64,000 nt of DNA from Paenibacillus endoradicis (GCF_024721975.1 NZ_JANQBB010000002.1:682001-746000), one strand, 5' to 3'; shown: positions 8,420-18,348, counted from the stretch's first letter. Numbers and translations: made by a program. Notes: a model not told the origin generated them from the letters alone.

Positions 8420-11400
8420 TCATTGTTCAGCAGTAGGAATTTTGAACTCAATAACTTTTATTGACTCCGCTTTAGTGCCTGTTCCAGAGATTTTACTTTC
8501 ATAAATTATACCTGTTACTGTTGCTTCTGGATCACTCACAAACTGATAACGATTATAGTTACTAGGAGAAGGAGTTCCTTCTACTTCTACATACTTAATA
8601 CCATTATCATAATTTGCTGCCGCATTAACATCTTCTGTCAACGTAATTGTACCAGAACCTGAAATGGTTTTATTATTTACCAATGTAGTACCAGGCATTG
8701 TCAATCTAGCTTGTGCTGCAAGCTCAATGATACCATCATTATTCACTGCATAACCAACGTTCGATAACGTTAAATCTCCCTCTTGTACAGCGATCTTTCC
8801 ATAGTTGTATGTCTTTCCGTTTAGTCTAATGTTACCCTTAGTTAAACGAAGCTCGCTGTTTTCTTGAATAGTTGTCATACCAGAAACTGATATTTGTCCA
8901 TTTTTACTTACTTCCAACAATTTATTAATTGTTAGATCTCCGTAAATACTTACACTTCCTCTTAAGGAATTAGTATAATTTTGATTTGCACCAATGATGT
9001 TCATTGTACCATTAATATCTGCATCAGTATTAATCATTAAGTCACCCTTAACATTCAAAAGACCATCTTGCTTAACAAACAAGCCAGCATTACCACGAAT
9101 GGACAAGAGACCTATATTTGGTACAGCAATTTCTCCACCTGCTTCTATTGTAATCCCTTTATTCGCACTCACACCAGTATAATAGTAATGTCCTTGTGAT
9201 TCTAACTGCGAGGTAGTTGTAATTTTCCCTCCGCTTGATACTATGATTTCTCCATTAGTATTAACATATGCTCCCCCGTTAACACTACCACCTAAGCGTA
9301 GCTCTCCTCCTGAACCGATAGTAAAGTTAGAATTTAGTATATTAAGATTTTGTTTTGGCTGTAGCTCTAATACATTATTCAAAGTTACAGCTTCTCCGCG
9401 GTAATTAACATAAACTTTTGGATATGTTGCAAGTGCCGCAACTACTTCAGTCCATTTGTCTGTATTGATAGTTTCGATAGGTTCATCAACATTACTAGTT
9501 ACATTATACACATTCACATTTACTTGTTGCGTTCTACCGCCAACGTCAACCGTTACGTATAGATATAAGCTATTTGATGTTCCAGCCATTTGTTCAAGGT
9601 TTTGATTAGCCTTCGTTGTCACCTCTAGAAGTCCATCAGCATTCACTCTTGTATCTAAATCAATATTTTTTTCTTGTTTATTAATAGCATCCCAATAGTA
9701 TGCACTAGCCTTTGCTACCACATTATTATATGATTCGTCTACGAAAGGAGTAAAGATCATCTTAAATCCAGAATAATTATTATAATCGATTTGCACTGAT
9801 GTCCCTGAAATATATTTATCAAAACTAGCATTTAAATAAAGTGTATAGTTATTCCATATTGGACTTCCACTTAAGTAGCCATTTAAGTAAGAAACATAAT
9901 TCTCAACTTCAGCATCTTTAGCTAGTAACATTACCTCTACCGTTCCAACTCCACGATTTACATCAAAAGTTTGTTCTCTAGTAGCTGCTCGTTCATCCGT
10001 TTCTACAGTAACAGTTACAGTCTCTAAAATAATTTCTTGTCCATTTTCATCGAACCACTTAATGAACGAAGAATAATTACCTGTAATCACTTTAGCTTCT
10101 GCATCAGTAATCTGTATTGGAACATTAATAATTCCATCCACCGCAGTAGCATCTTCAACTTTTGCACTAGCAGCAGCCTCAGCTGAATTACGAAGTGCAT
10201 AGTTTGTTGCATTTTCAGGAGCTTCAATATTTAGCGTATACTGTAGATTAGCATCATAAGTAATAGATTCAGCTAATGTAACTTTAACTACGCCATTTGC
10301 ATTATAGCTGTAATCTTCAATCTCAATATCATTGGAATCTACTAGTGACAAACGCTCTTCCGGAATATACGCTCCCTTAAGCCATAGTGCTTTAATCGTC
10401 ATATTCATATAGATCGGAGACTTATTCAGATCAACATTCCAACCGATGAAGAAATAGCCTTCTTTTGTAGGAGCAGCAACTGCTGGAGTTATTTCTCCTA
10501 ACTTCACTTTTTTAGGTTCAATTATACTTCCACCATCTGTATCAAAAGTAAGCGTTAATGGGGGAACATTACCAATATAAACTGTGCTCAGACCATTAAG
10601 CTCAACTCGAACAAATTGTTCACCGCTAATCTCAACAACTTTTCCAATCAAATTCTCTTTAATACCTTTTTTGTTTGTATGTCCAATTAGGAACGTGTAC
10701 GGAGTAATATCTACATCCGCAGCAAACCCAAGATTTGCTTTAGAAAGCGTTAATGTCGTTTTTCCTACAGGATGGATTTCGGATGATGTATTATTCTCTG
10801 CTGACTCTACTAATAATTTTGCATCTATTGCAAAGTACTTAATATTAAGTGAAGCAACATCTAACTCCGCATCTGCAAATTCTTTATTAAGAGCTGCTGT
10901 CACATTTTCTTGTTCTTCTTCAGTAACCTCAGCCGCTGAAGCTGTCACTGAGAAAGAAACAGTATCAGTAGCGTTTAGAGTAATGTCATCACCATTCTCA
11001 TCCACGAACACCACATCATCCGCAACAACAACTGGTGCGCTATCTAGATCTTTATTAGCCAGATCTACTAATGCTATTACAGTGCCCGTTGCCGCGCTTG
11101 TTACTGTACCACTATATTTTCCAGTACCAGTTACCTCCGCAGTAATTACTGCACCTACATCAAATGTTTGAACAGTATATGTTGCCGATTCTGATTTAAG
11201 TTGATCATTCACAAGCCATTTCACAGTTTTAGTTGCATTAGTTGGTGTTACATCAACTGTTAGCTGATCACCAGAACGAATAACTGTACCTGCCACATCC
11301 GTATTGTTACGTTTAATCGTAGCACCCGTCACTTTAACCGTATTAGTACCGCCACCACCGCCATTTCCACCGCTTGATGGTGTTGTCGGCTCTGGTGTTG

Positions 11401-12121
11401 CTGTCGGCTCTGGTGTTGTTGTTGGTGCAGGAGTCTCGCTTGGTTTATCAACTTTAAGTTCAGCTGACTTTTCAAGGAAACGTTCAGTAATTACTGCTAC
11501 AACTGCACGACTTGCTGTACCTTTAGGATTGAACAAATTTCCTTTCTCTCCTTGAACAAGTCCTAGAGCCACAGCCTGATATACTGCTTCCTTAGCCCAA
11601 GAACTAATTTGATCACTATCAGCAAATAAATCACTAGATTGATATTTACTTAAATCATAACCCATATATGAAGTAAGGAATCTCATCATTAGTACTGTAA
11701 TTTGCTCACGATTTAATAAATCATTAGGACCAAAAGTCCCATTGCCATATCCATCAGTCAGACCTGCACTTACAGCCCAACTTATTGCATTGGCATACCA
11801 AGCACTCGCAGGAACATCAGTAAAGGTCTGATCTTTAACTGCAACTTCAGGACCATCTAACTTTTCCGCTAAGCGATTTAGCACAGTAATAAACATCGCT
11901 CTTGTCATTGAACCTTGTGGTTCAAATACACCTTCTGCACTTCCGTTAAATAATCCCTCTTGCACTACCTTATTAATAGATTCTTCTGCCCAATGTCCTT
12001 TAATATCTGTAAAACTTTTCGGTTCATTAGCAAAAACTTGTGCTGGTAATAATCCTACAAATAAGAAAACTACTAATAAAATTGCTATGTTTCTTTTAAT
12101 TCTTAATAATGAATTACTCAT
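8420..12121 (-). CDS. Large secreted S-layer-homology domain protein
   Basis: A 1233-residue exported protein. The signal peptide is residues 1-31 (cleavage after VFA). Three SLH domains follow at about 36-80, 99-148 and 164-215, each with the F.DI/DV..W...I start and the TRA/NRE/SRA motif, which bind pyruvylated secondary cell-wall polymer. A Pro/Thr/Glu linker with a poly-Gly tract spans 226-258. An Ig-like region (about 262-345) and an InlB B-repeat/Listeria-Bacteroides-type repeat (about 522-580, LTFDTDGGS to FIGW) follow. The C-terminal third is rich in Gly, Asn and Ile with short strand repeats suggesting a beta-helix stack. It is probably a cell-surface adhesin or structural protein; no catalytic motif was seen. 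Confidence 0.9.
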   Translation of the reverse strand: MSNSLLRIKRNIAILLVVFLFVGLLPAQVFANEPKSFTDIKGHWAEESINKVVQEGLFNGSAEGVFEPQGSMTRAMFITVLNRLAEKLDGPEVAVKDQTFTDVPASAWYANAISWAVSAGLTDGYGNGTFGPNDLLNREQITVLMMRFLTSYMGYDLSKYQSSDLFADSDQISSWAKEAVYQAVALGLVQGEKGNLFNPKGTASRAVVAVITERFLEKSAELKVDKPSETPAPTTTPEPTATPEPTTPSSGGNGGGGGTNTVKVTGATIKRNNTDVAGTVIRSGDQLTVDVTPTNATKTVKWLVNDQLKSESATYTVQTFDVGAVITAEVTGTGKYSGTVTSAATGTVIALVDLANKDLDSAPVVVADDVVFVDENGDDITLNATDTVSFSVTASAAEVTEEEQENVTAALNKEFADAELDVASLNIKYFAIDAKLLVESAENNTSSEIHPVGKTTLTLSKANLGFAADVDITPYTFLIGHTNKKGIKENLIGKVVEISGEQFVRVELNGLSTVYIGNVPPLTLTFDTDGGSIIEPKKVKLGEITPAVAAPTKEGYFFIGWNVDLNKSPIYMNMTIKALWLKGAYIPEERLSLVDSNDIEIEDYSYNANGVVKVTLAESITYDANLQYTLNIEAPENATNYALRNSAEAAASAKVEDATAVDGIINVPIQITDAEAKVITGNYSSFIKWFDENGQEIILETVTVTVETDERAATREQTFDVNRGVGTVEVMLLAKDAEVENYVSYLNGYLSGSPIWNNYTLYLNASFDKYISGTSVQIDYNNYSGFKMIFTPFVDESYNNVVAKASAYYWDAINKQEKNIDLDTRVNADGLLEVTTKANQNLEQMAGTSNSLYLYVTVDVGGRTQQVNVNVYNVTSNVDEPIETINTDKWTEVVAALATYPKVYVNYRGEAVTLNNVLELQPKQNLNILNSNFTIGSGGELRLGGSVNGGAYVNTNGEIIVSSGGKITTTSQLESQGHYYYTGVSANKGITIEAGGEIAVPNIGLLSIRGNAGLFVKQDGLLNVKGDLMINTDADINGTMNIIGANQNYTNSLRGSVSIYGDLTINKLLEVSKNGQISVSGMTTIQENSELRLTKGNIRLNGKTYNYGKIAVQEGDLTLSNVGYAVNNDGIIELAAQARLTMPGTTLVNNKTISGSGTITLTEDVNAAANYDNGIKYVEVEGTPSPSNYNRYQFVSDPEATVTGIIYESKISGTGTKAESIKVIEFKIPTAEQ

Positions 12122-12367
12122 TTACTTCATTAGCCTCCTAATAAATATACTTTTTTGTATGTATTACTTAACAATGCTAAATAATGGTATCATTTTCCCG
12201 AATTATTGTAAATGAAATTAATATAATTCATCTAATTCTAAGGTAGGAGACTCTCCCTTCAGATTCCTTTCTGACCTACTTAATCAATCCCTTTATTTTC
12301 ATCTGAGTAACGAAAGTTAGTCGGTCAATTGGACTGATTTATTCGACCTCTTGTAACGTTATTTCAC

Positions 12368-12438
12368 AAAAAAAAATCCCTTTATAGTATTTCATCAGTA
12401 AATACACTTTGTATTTTTCTAATGATCACTATAAGGGG
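12368..12438 (-). terminator. Candidate terminator after the RDD remnant
   Basis: Arms 12378-12388 (CCCTTTATAGT) and 12428-12438 (ACTATAAGGGG) pair with one mismatch around an inner hairpin (AAATAC/GTATTT). On the minus strand they are followed by nine T (12368-12376). It could have ended the transcript of the gene remnants upstream. The rest of the 12122-12495 stretch holds the SLH gene's promoter region and no other gene that I can see. Confidence 0.5.
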
Positions 12439-12495
12439 TACCTTTCATGTATATTAATACAGACTGGCAAGCTTTCGTACTACTATAATGGTGCT

Positions 12496-12711
12496 TTATT
12501 TTGATGATACTTTGACAACTATTGTTCTAGTGATGGTATCGTAAAGTGATTTTTTTTTTGTAAAGATAGCAGTTAAGATATATACACACATTAATATGTA
12601 AATGAGTCCACCAATTACTGAATCGCAAATAATATAATAGATTAATACCGGCAAGGTCATCATTACAGATCCTGCAAACTGCTTGCAATATAGCTTATCT
12701 ATCTTATAACC
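12496..12711 (-). pseudogene. RDD-family membrane protein remnant (C-terminal half)
   Basis: A 71-codon frame, too short for most gene callers, reads as two hydrophobic helices (SVMMTLPVLIYYIICDSVIG and GLIYILMCVYILTAIF) followed by KKKSLYDTITRTIVVK. This is the typical end of RDD-family membrane proteins (K..s..D...gT.V). The N-terminal R-D-D helix half is absent: a stop lies directly upstream (12712-12714), and only about 27 bases separate it from the metallo-beta-lactamase remnant. The ATG pair at 12658-12663 has only a weak AGGA before it, so a 55-residue product is possible but unlikely. I infer a deletion scar. Confidence 0.5.
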
Positions 12712-12741
12712 TTAAACTAATATACTTTTAGATAGAATCCT

Positions 12742-13068
12742 TTATTGTCCCCATTTGTTGCGGAATTTTTGCGAAGCTCCTATCAAGATAGGCTTACCAT
12801 GACCGAAACAAGCAATCTTGAATTCTAAATTGGCTAACTTTTTTAGACTTTGTTTAGCAATTGTCATATCCTCATGTCCTATACTCCAACCAAGTGCTGG
12901 AATATTTGAAGCCGCATCAGCGACAAACATAATTCCACCATGCTGCTGTAATGAAAAAGCAAGTTGTCCTAGACTATGGCCTGGAATCTCAATTACGTTT
13001 ATCCCTCCAACAGCATCGATGCTCTCCCCTCCATAAAGTTTCACATCGACCGGAACTGCATCAATTGT
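12742..13068 (-). pseudogene. Metallo-beta-lactamase-fold hydrolase, 5'-truncated
   Basis: About 105 residues match the C-terminal half of an MBL-fold hydrolase: VIEIPGHSLGQLAFSL (third metal-site His), then IMFVADAAS (bridging Asp), and the end motif CFGHGKPI with the last His. The HxHxDH motif and all preceding residues are missing. The readable homology begins exactly at the 3' end of the methyltransferase gene, whose last codons it overlaps in another frame; residues upstream of about 13068 are only a shadow of the methyltransferase. A hydrolase without HxHxDH could not hold its metals. I infer that a deletion fused the end of the methyltransferase gene to the middle of this gene. Confidence 0.8.
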
Positions 13069-13834
13069 CATTAGCAAACTTTCGTACCGCTTCGAATGTA
13101 ATAATATCACTTCCACTAGATGGTTGGCTTTGATAAACGTAATCAGCAGAACATGTTATGTTAGTAAAACCGTTACTTTCTAAAATAAATTTCATTTCCT
13201 CAATTCCATACCAACGCAATGCAAGTCGTTGCAGCTCACTTTGAATCAACTTGCCTTGCCGCCATTTCTCATATTTAAGATAAGATACAGTACATTGATT
13301 TAACCAATCTATTTCAACAGATTTGTTTTCCATCGTAATCCCATCACCGTTAGGTAGCGAAAAAGTTGAAGTAGTAATCTCTCCTGTTTTCCATCCATGA
13401 GGAAACACAAGATCTATAATTAATCGACCTCCGGGAACAAGATGCTTATAGAAAGATTTCAATGCACTCTGCGAGTCTTCTCGATTCTCGATCAAACAAA
13501 AAGAGCCAGTAGGAATAATTATCGCCTCATAAGTAATCGGCAATGAAAAATTTTGTAATTTACCTTCATATAAATTAGGAGTTAATCCTCTTTCCTCACA
13601 ACGTTTTCTACAGGACTCCAACATCTCAGGAGAATAATCTATGCCATCCACTGTCAGTCCAGCTTCAAGAAGCGGAATGATAAAACGCCCAGAGCCAACT
13701 CCAGCTTCAAGAATACGCCCCTGACATGTTTTTAACCGATCTTGATAATATTCAATATCTCCGGCTAGCGAATACCCCACTGGTTTTGTAAAATCATAGA
13801 CTTCTGTACAAAGTGAACTGTAAGAACTAAACAT
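13061..13834 (-). CDS. Class I SAM-dependent methyltransferase
   Basis: A 257-residue methyltransferase. RILEAGVGSGRFIIPLL (about residues 40-56) is motif I for S-adenosylmethionine binding. GIDYSPEML is motif II with the acidic residue contacting ribose, and LVPGGRLIIDLVFP is the post-motif strand. It resembles Methyltransf_25-type enzymes of unknown substrate. Its 3' end abuts the broken MBL-fold gene, so the last residues could be altered by that event, although the length is normal for the family. It lies 63 bp downstream of a GNAT gene and may be cotranscribed with it. Confidence 0.88.
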   Translation of the reverse strand: MFSSYSSLCTEVYDFTKPVGYSLAGDIEYYQDRLKTCQGRILEAGVGSGRFIIPLLEAGLTVDGIDYSPEMLESCRKRCEERGLTPNLYEGKLQNFSLPITYEAIIIPTGSFCLIENREDSQSALKSFYKHLVPGGRLIIDLVFPHGWKTGEITTSTFSLPNGDGITMENKSVEIDWLNQCTVSYLKYEKWRQGKLIQSELQRLALRWYGIEEMKFILESNGFTNITCSADYVYQSQPSSGSDIITFEAVRKFANDN

Positions 13835-13897
13835 ATTTCTACCTCCAGTTTTTATGTAAGATAGGATAATAATAAAAGTATTTCTAATAATAAACCT

Positions 13898-14716
13898 TTA
13901 AACAATTAACGATTCAAACAGATGTGGATTTTCATATACGATAACATTACATATGGGTTCAAATCCTGACTTCTTATAAATATTGATTCCATCAGGTGAA
14001 GCCTGAAGTACACAAGGTCCAGTATACTGCTTTTGCGCCTCTGCAATAAGAAAATTAAACATCGCTGAACCAAAACCTTTCCCTCTGCATTCTCGTTTGG
14101 TTACAATATCATAGATGCCCACACTGTCCTTAGTGAATACCAAAGAGCCGGTTGAAACCACTTCATTCTGGAAAAATCCGATATATAATTTCATAATTGA
14201 ATGATTAATAAGCGGTAATTCAGATAAGCATTTATAGTAAGCATGAACTTGAATCGCTTCTTCAGAATCACCAAATAATGAAACTATTACATCCCCGTAT
14301 TGTTCAATTTCCTTGGAAGACGAAACCTCGATCATATTAAACTCTGCCGTGTGATTCTTATTAGGAAACAATGCGTGTAGATCTGCATACATAGCAATAT
14401 TTGTTTCTGCTTTTATTAATCCTATACTTTTTAGAACTTGATAGATGTCGCTGTTACCATCTTCCCATGACCATAAAGCCATAGGAAATTTTTTATTCAT
14501 GAAATAACGAATCGCTTCTTCGATTATCGCTGAATCAGATTGTTGTAAATGTTGGTTAAGCAAAACAATGTTATTGAATGTATCTGAAGGTAGACCACTA
14601 TCCACTCTAATATAATCATCGTTTTCACTTACGTTGATACTATCTGTATACTCTGCTAAGAATGAAATTTTGTGTATAAAGTTATCCCTAACTAATTTAG
14701 CAAGACTATTCTGCAC
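13898..14716 (-). CDS. GNAT family N-acetyltransferase
   Basis: A 272-residue protein with an N-terminal domain of about 120 residues of unknown role. A C-terminal GNAT domain follows, with the acetyl-CoA pyrophosphate loop RGKGFGSAMFNFLI (R/Q-x-x-G-x-G/A) and a C-terminal IYKKSGFEP strand typical of the fold. Similar bipartite GNATs occur widely in Paenibacillus. The acceptor substrate is unknown. It is the first gene before the methyltransferase on the same strand. Confidence 0.87.
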   Translation of the reverse strand: MQNSLAKLVRDNFIHKISFLAEYTDSINVSENDDYIRVDSGLPSDTFNNIVLLNQHLQQSDSAIIEEAIRYFMNKKFPMALWSWEDGNSDIYQVLKSIGLIKAETNIAMYADLHALFPNKNHTAEFNMIEVSSSKEIEQYGDVIVSLFGDSEEAIQVHAYYKCLSELPLINHSIMKLYIGFFQNEVVSTGSLVFTKDSVGIYDIVTKRECRGKGFGSAMFNFLIAEAQKQYTGPCVLQASPDGINIYKKSGFEPICNVIVYENPHLFESLIV

Positions 14717-14893
14717 ATAATCCCCTCAATTCTTTTCATCAAATGGCCGAAAGTATGACGTTCATCCCATTTTTCTCAACTACTTCCTTTAAAGCTTACA
14801 TAACTGCATCTTTTCTATCAAGCCTCAATTCGCCACATAGAAAGTAACAAGTTATGCAGCTTATTCGCTAATTTCCTTTCCAATATTGATAGA

Positions 14894-14940
14894 AATAAAA
14901 ACGATCAATGTCTGCTGAAAATCCAGCAGACATTGATCGT
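14894..14940 (-). terminator. Rho-independent terminator of the nucleoside operon
   Basis: Perfect 17-bp stem, arms 14901-14917 and 14924-14940, with a 6-base loop. On the minus strand it is followed by TTTTTATTTC. It is the end of the rbsR-like/rbsK/nucleoside hydrolase/dcuC-like transcript. Confidence 0.93.
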
Positions 14941-14989
14941 AAAGAGTTGATACATTCCCTTTGCTTCGTGAGTTGATCCCAGATCAGCT

Positions 14990-16423
14990 TTATAGGAACA
15001 TAATCATAGACAATATGAACATAAACAATACACCAGCAATCATCGGAACTGAAGTTCTTTTCACGATTGCGATAGGATCTGCTTTAACTGTTCCAGCAAC
15101 AATTAGAATAACAGCTGCAACAGGAGAAACAGCGCGGAATAGGTTGCCTGATAGACCAAGTGGAACAGAAATTGCGATAGGACTTATTCCAGCTGCTTCA
15201 GCCAATGGAACGATTAGCGGCACCATTGCGAAAATCAGTGCTGTACCACTTCCGCTTAATATTACAATAAGAGCGGTTAAACCCACTAATATAAGAGGGA
15301 GAATAAAGTCGAGCCCGTTACCTTGCATTTGTTGCATTGAAGCTTGAAGTTCATCAACTAAACCAATCGATTTTAGGCCAGTTACAAACACAGATGCAGC
15401 AACTAACAAGGCTACAATTGGAATAGCTCCGCCCATTCCTTTAAAGAATGCTTCAGTCTTCTCTAGAACGCTCTTATTCCCTTTATGTCTGATCAATTCA
15501 CATACAATAGCAAGTACCAGTGATACTAACGTAGCAACCTCTACACTAATATCTATCGTGTTACCTGTAGTAAGTTGAACAGCATAAGCACCTAATAGGA
15601 GAATAATCGGAAATACTGGTAGTAGTGCGTATACCGTTTTGTAAAGCAAACCACCTTTAACTTCGACTGTTTCATGTACTTCAAGTTTATCATTATCATT
15701 TAAAGCTATTCCACGCAGACTATCTCTTTTATCCATTCTCTTCTGCCAGAAGTAATGAACGAATGCTATAAAGATAATTGTAGGAATTGAAACTAGAGCG
15801 TGATAATTAAATACATAATCCGTTACGTTCATTCCAGCGAATAATGAATGTTTAGCTAATTCCTCAGCTATCGCCACATTATCGCTACCTAAAGGAGTTG
15901 GAACGATTGTTGCTGATGTAGCAATTACCGCAGCAGCTGTTAGTGCAGTCATTCCTGCTTTTCGTAAAATTGGATATAGAGTAGCCAATAAGATAATAGC
16001 AAGATTTGAAGCACTAGGAATAACAAGAGACAATGCATTTCCTAATAAAAACACGATTGGAACTAAAACATAAACAGATTTGATTTTTGCAATTGGTTTT
16101 GTTAAAGCATTTACAGTGACATCGTTTGCACCAATTGAGGACATATAAGCTGTATATCCACCCAATATAAGTACTATAAAGCCTGCAGCGCCAAAGGTTT
16201 GCTTAAACTGTGTAACAATAACCTGAAGCGGATCTAACCATAACGATCCTGTCGATACAAAATCTTTAACCGCTATTTCTTTTCCCATACCAACACTTAT
16301 CAATATGAGTATAATACCCATTAGAAAGAGTGTGATTTTGATGTCCATTTTTTTGATAAGCATATAAATGACTATTAATACTGCGATAATAGCAGAAGCA
16401 TACATTATTATATTGGAATTCAT
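14990..16423 (-). CDS. DcuC-family transporter (probable nucleoside, nucleobase or ribose carrier)
   Basis: A 477-residue membrane protein with about 12 helices. GGYTAYMSSIGANDVTVNAL, PSASNLAIILLATLYPIL and ATIVPTPLGSDNVAIAEEL align by eye with E. coli DcuC (GFAAYMTHIGAND, SSATGLGVLLMATLFPV), an anaerobic C4-dicarboxylate carrier. Here it is the last gene of an operon with a nucleoside hydrolase and ribokinase, so I infer that it carries a nucleoside, a nucleobase or ribose rather than dicarboxylates. A terminator follows directly. No other nucleoside transporter lies in the operon. Confidence 0.85.
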   Translation of the reverse strand: MNSNIIMYASAIIAVLIVIYMLIKKMDIKITLFLMGIILILISVGMGKEIAVKDFVSTGSLWLDPLQVIVTQFKQTFGAAGFIVLILGGYTAYMSSIGANDVTVNALTKPIAKIKSVYVLVPIVFLLGNALSLVIPSASNLAIILLATLYPILRKAGMTALTAAAVIATSATIVPTPLGSDNVAIAEELAKHSLFAGMNVTDYVFNYHALVSIPTIIFIAFVHYFWQKRMDKRDSLRGIALNDNDKLEVHETVEVKGGLLYKTVYALLPVFPIILLLGAYAVQLTTGNTIDISVEVATLVSLVLAIVCELIRHKGNKSVLEKTEAFFKGMGGAIPIVALLVAASVFVTGLKSIGLVDELQASMQQMQGNGLDFILPLILVGLTALIVILSGSGTALIFAMVPLIVPLAEAAGISPIAISVPLGLSGNLFRAVSPVAAVILIVAGTVKADPIAIVKRTSVPMIAGVLFMFILSMIMFL

Positions 16424-16457
16424 AATTGAATTTCCTCCCCACTTCTATGAATATAGC

Positions 16458-17378
16458 CTAATTACACTTACTCAAGCTTTCCATGAACCATTGCTTAAAC
16501 ATCTGTGGATCAATATCAACACATACTTTGGCATTATTGGGCTGTTTCAGATACCCTTTCAAGTCTACAACAGTGCATCCTGTAGTCATGGAACCGCTTA
16601 ACTCAACATCAACAAAAGTATCGACTACTTGGAACATCTCTGGTTGAAGCAGATAAGCGATCGCAGTACTATCATACATTTTCAATCCGGTTTTCAGGCT
16701 GCCACCTCTATATTTTTGAAACAATTGATAGATCATATTTCCTGTTTGATTCATTTCTTTCAATTTCTCACTATCTTCTGGATACACTAAAGCTTTCAAT
16801 CCAACATCCAGACCTACCATAACGATTGGCAGGTTACTTTGGAAGACCATTTTCGCTGCTTCTGGATCTGCAGCAATATTAAATTCTGCCATAACTCCAT
16901 AATTTCCACGCGTTGTTGAGCCACCCATTAATACTATTTCTTCAATATTTTTTTTCGCATCTGGATACATAGAAAGCAAGAGAGCAATATTAGTAAGAGG
17001 ACCTATTGGAACGATAGTGATCGGTTTTTCACTTGCCATAATAACGCGATACATGGCATTTACTGCATGCTCTTTCAATACAAGATCTTCAGTTGGTTCT
17101 TCGAAATCATAACCATCCATCCCTGTAGAACCATGTATATCACTTGCATCGATAGGTTCCTTAATAAGCGGTCTATCAGCACCTAAGGCAACCGGTACAT
17201 TTTTATTGAAAAACTTCAGTAATCTGAGTGCATTAGTTGTAACCTTATCAAGTCCAACGTTTCCGGCAATAGTAGTTATTAGGCGAACATCTAATTTGTC
17301 ACTATAAAGTGCTATTGCTAGTGCAACTGCATCATCAATTCCTGGATCTGTATCAATAATAATAGGTCTTTTTGTCAT
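16458..17378 (-). CDS. Inosine-uridine preferring nucleoside hydrolase
   Basis: A 306-residue enzyme. The N-terminal DTDPGIDDA (residues 9-17) binds the catalytic Ca2+ and ribose in the IU-nucleoside hydrolase family. VPIGPLTNIALLL and the mid-protein MGGS and EFNIAADPEAA motifs complete the active site. It splits ribonucleosides into base and ribose in the cytoplasm. The ribokinase encoded immediately upstream would then phosphorylate the ribose. The operon fits nucleoside salvage and use as a carbon source. It corresponds to Rih/IunH proteins; which subtype (RihA, B or C) cannot be settled by eye. Confidence 0.95.
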   Translation of the reverse strand: MTKRPIIIDTDPGIDDAVALAIALYSDKLDVRLITTIAGNVGLDKVTTNALRLLKFFNKNVPVALGADRPLIKEPIDASDIHGSTGMDGYDFEEPTEDLVLKEHAVNAMYRVIMASEKPITIVPIGPLTNIALLLSMYPDAKKNIEEIVLMGGSTTRGNYGVMAEFNIAADPEAAKMVFQSNLPIVMVGLDVGLKALVYPEDSEKLKEMNQTGNMIYQLFQKYRGGSLKTGLKMYDSTAIAYLLQPEMFQVVDTFVDVELSGSMTTGCTVVDLKGYLKQPNNAKVCVDIDPQMFKQWFMESLSKCN

Positions 17379-17441
17379 GTTTCTCTTCCTCCTTGAAATG
17401 TAAACGTATGAGATTTCATATGAACTAATCAGAAATAGTTT

Positions 17442-18335
17442 CTAATCTAACCGTCCTTGATTAACAATAAAAGATTCAACTTCTTCACTAGTAGGCATTC
17501 CCGTTTGGGCACCAAGTTTTGTAGTGGATAATGCTGCTACAGCATTTCCGTATTTACATGCGTCTTTCAAATCTAATCCTTTACTTAATGCAATGGCCAA
17601 GCCACCATTAAATGAATCACCAGCACCAGTAGTATCAACTACATTCATTTTATAAGCAGGAATAATTATTTCCTTGCCTTCTTCAACAATAGAAACTCCC
17701 TTACTGCCTTTAGTGATGATCAGTTTCTCAGCAAAAGTCTCTTCGTTGCTTTCTTCTTTCAATAGCAGATATTCATGTTCATTAGGGGTTATATAATCCA
17801 CATCTTGAATTACTTGTGATGGCAAGTTTTGAATAGGTGCGGGATTCAGAATGACTTTAACACCATTTTCCTTGGCAATCTCTATTGCTTTCTGGACACC
17901 TTCTAGTGGTATTTCTAATTGAAGGATTAGAATATCGCTATCCGCAATAATATCTCGTTTCGATTCTACGAATGCAGCTGTTACATTATTGTTAGCGCCA
18001 GGCACTACAATTATACTGTTATCTTGATTTGCAACGATGATAGACGCAGTAGCAGTCATATGTGTAACCGGTTCCACATTGCTTACATCAACACCTTGCT
18101 CTTGAAGATGTTGGAGGATATCTTTACCGAAGCTGTCATTGCCTACGCAACCGATCAATTTCACTCGTCCTCCAAGTCTAGCAGCGGCTACTGCTTGATT
18201 GGCTCCTTTTCCTCCTGGATTCATATAAAACTGATCTCCAAAGAGTGTCTCTCCTGTCTTAGGAACCTGAGAAGTAATTGTAACCAAATCCATATTAATG
18301 CTTCCAACAACAGTTATTTTAGGTTTCTGCTCCAT
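17442..18335 (-). CDS. rbsK: Ribokinase
   Basis: A 297-residue PfkB-family kinase. VVGSINMDLV (residues 9-18) and the ribose-binding NPGGKGANQAVAAARLGG (39-56) are the ribokinase start signature. NPAPI and TPNEHE follow, and DTTGAGDSFNGGLA is the second PfkB signature with the catalytic Asp and anion hole. It converts ribose to ribose 5-phosphate. It lies 13 bases after the LacI-type gene and ahead of the nucleoside hydrolase, so ribose released from nucleosides is its likely substrate. Confidence 0.95.
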   Translation of the reverse strand: MEQKPKITVVGSINMDLVTITSQVPKTGETLFGDQFYMNPGGKGANQAVAAARLGGRVKLIGCVGNDSFGKDILQHLQEQGVDVSNVEPVTHMTATASIIVANQDNSIIVVPGANNNVTAAFVESKRDIIADSDILILQLEIPLEGVQKAIEIAKENGVKVILNPAPIQNLPSQVIQDVDYITPNEHEYLLLKEESNEETFAEKLIITKGSKGVSIVEEGKEIIIPAYKMNVVDTTGAGDSFNGGLAIALSKGLDLKDACKYGNAVAALSTTKLGAQTGMPTSEEVESFIVNQGRLD

Positions 18336-18348
18336 CCCAGTATTCTCC

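Noticed and set aside
10584..11171. A 195-codon open frame on the plus strand inside the SLH protein gene
   Set aside because: It is antisense to a well-supported gene, low in complexity (Ser/Thr/Ala/Val), without ribosome binding site or recognisable domain; it reflects the codon bias of the real gene.
13069..13116. N-terminal 16 residues of the metallo-beta-lactamase frame as real protein
   Set aside because: They overlap the methyltransferase C-terminus in another frame and do not resemble any MBL-fold sequence.
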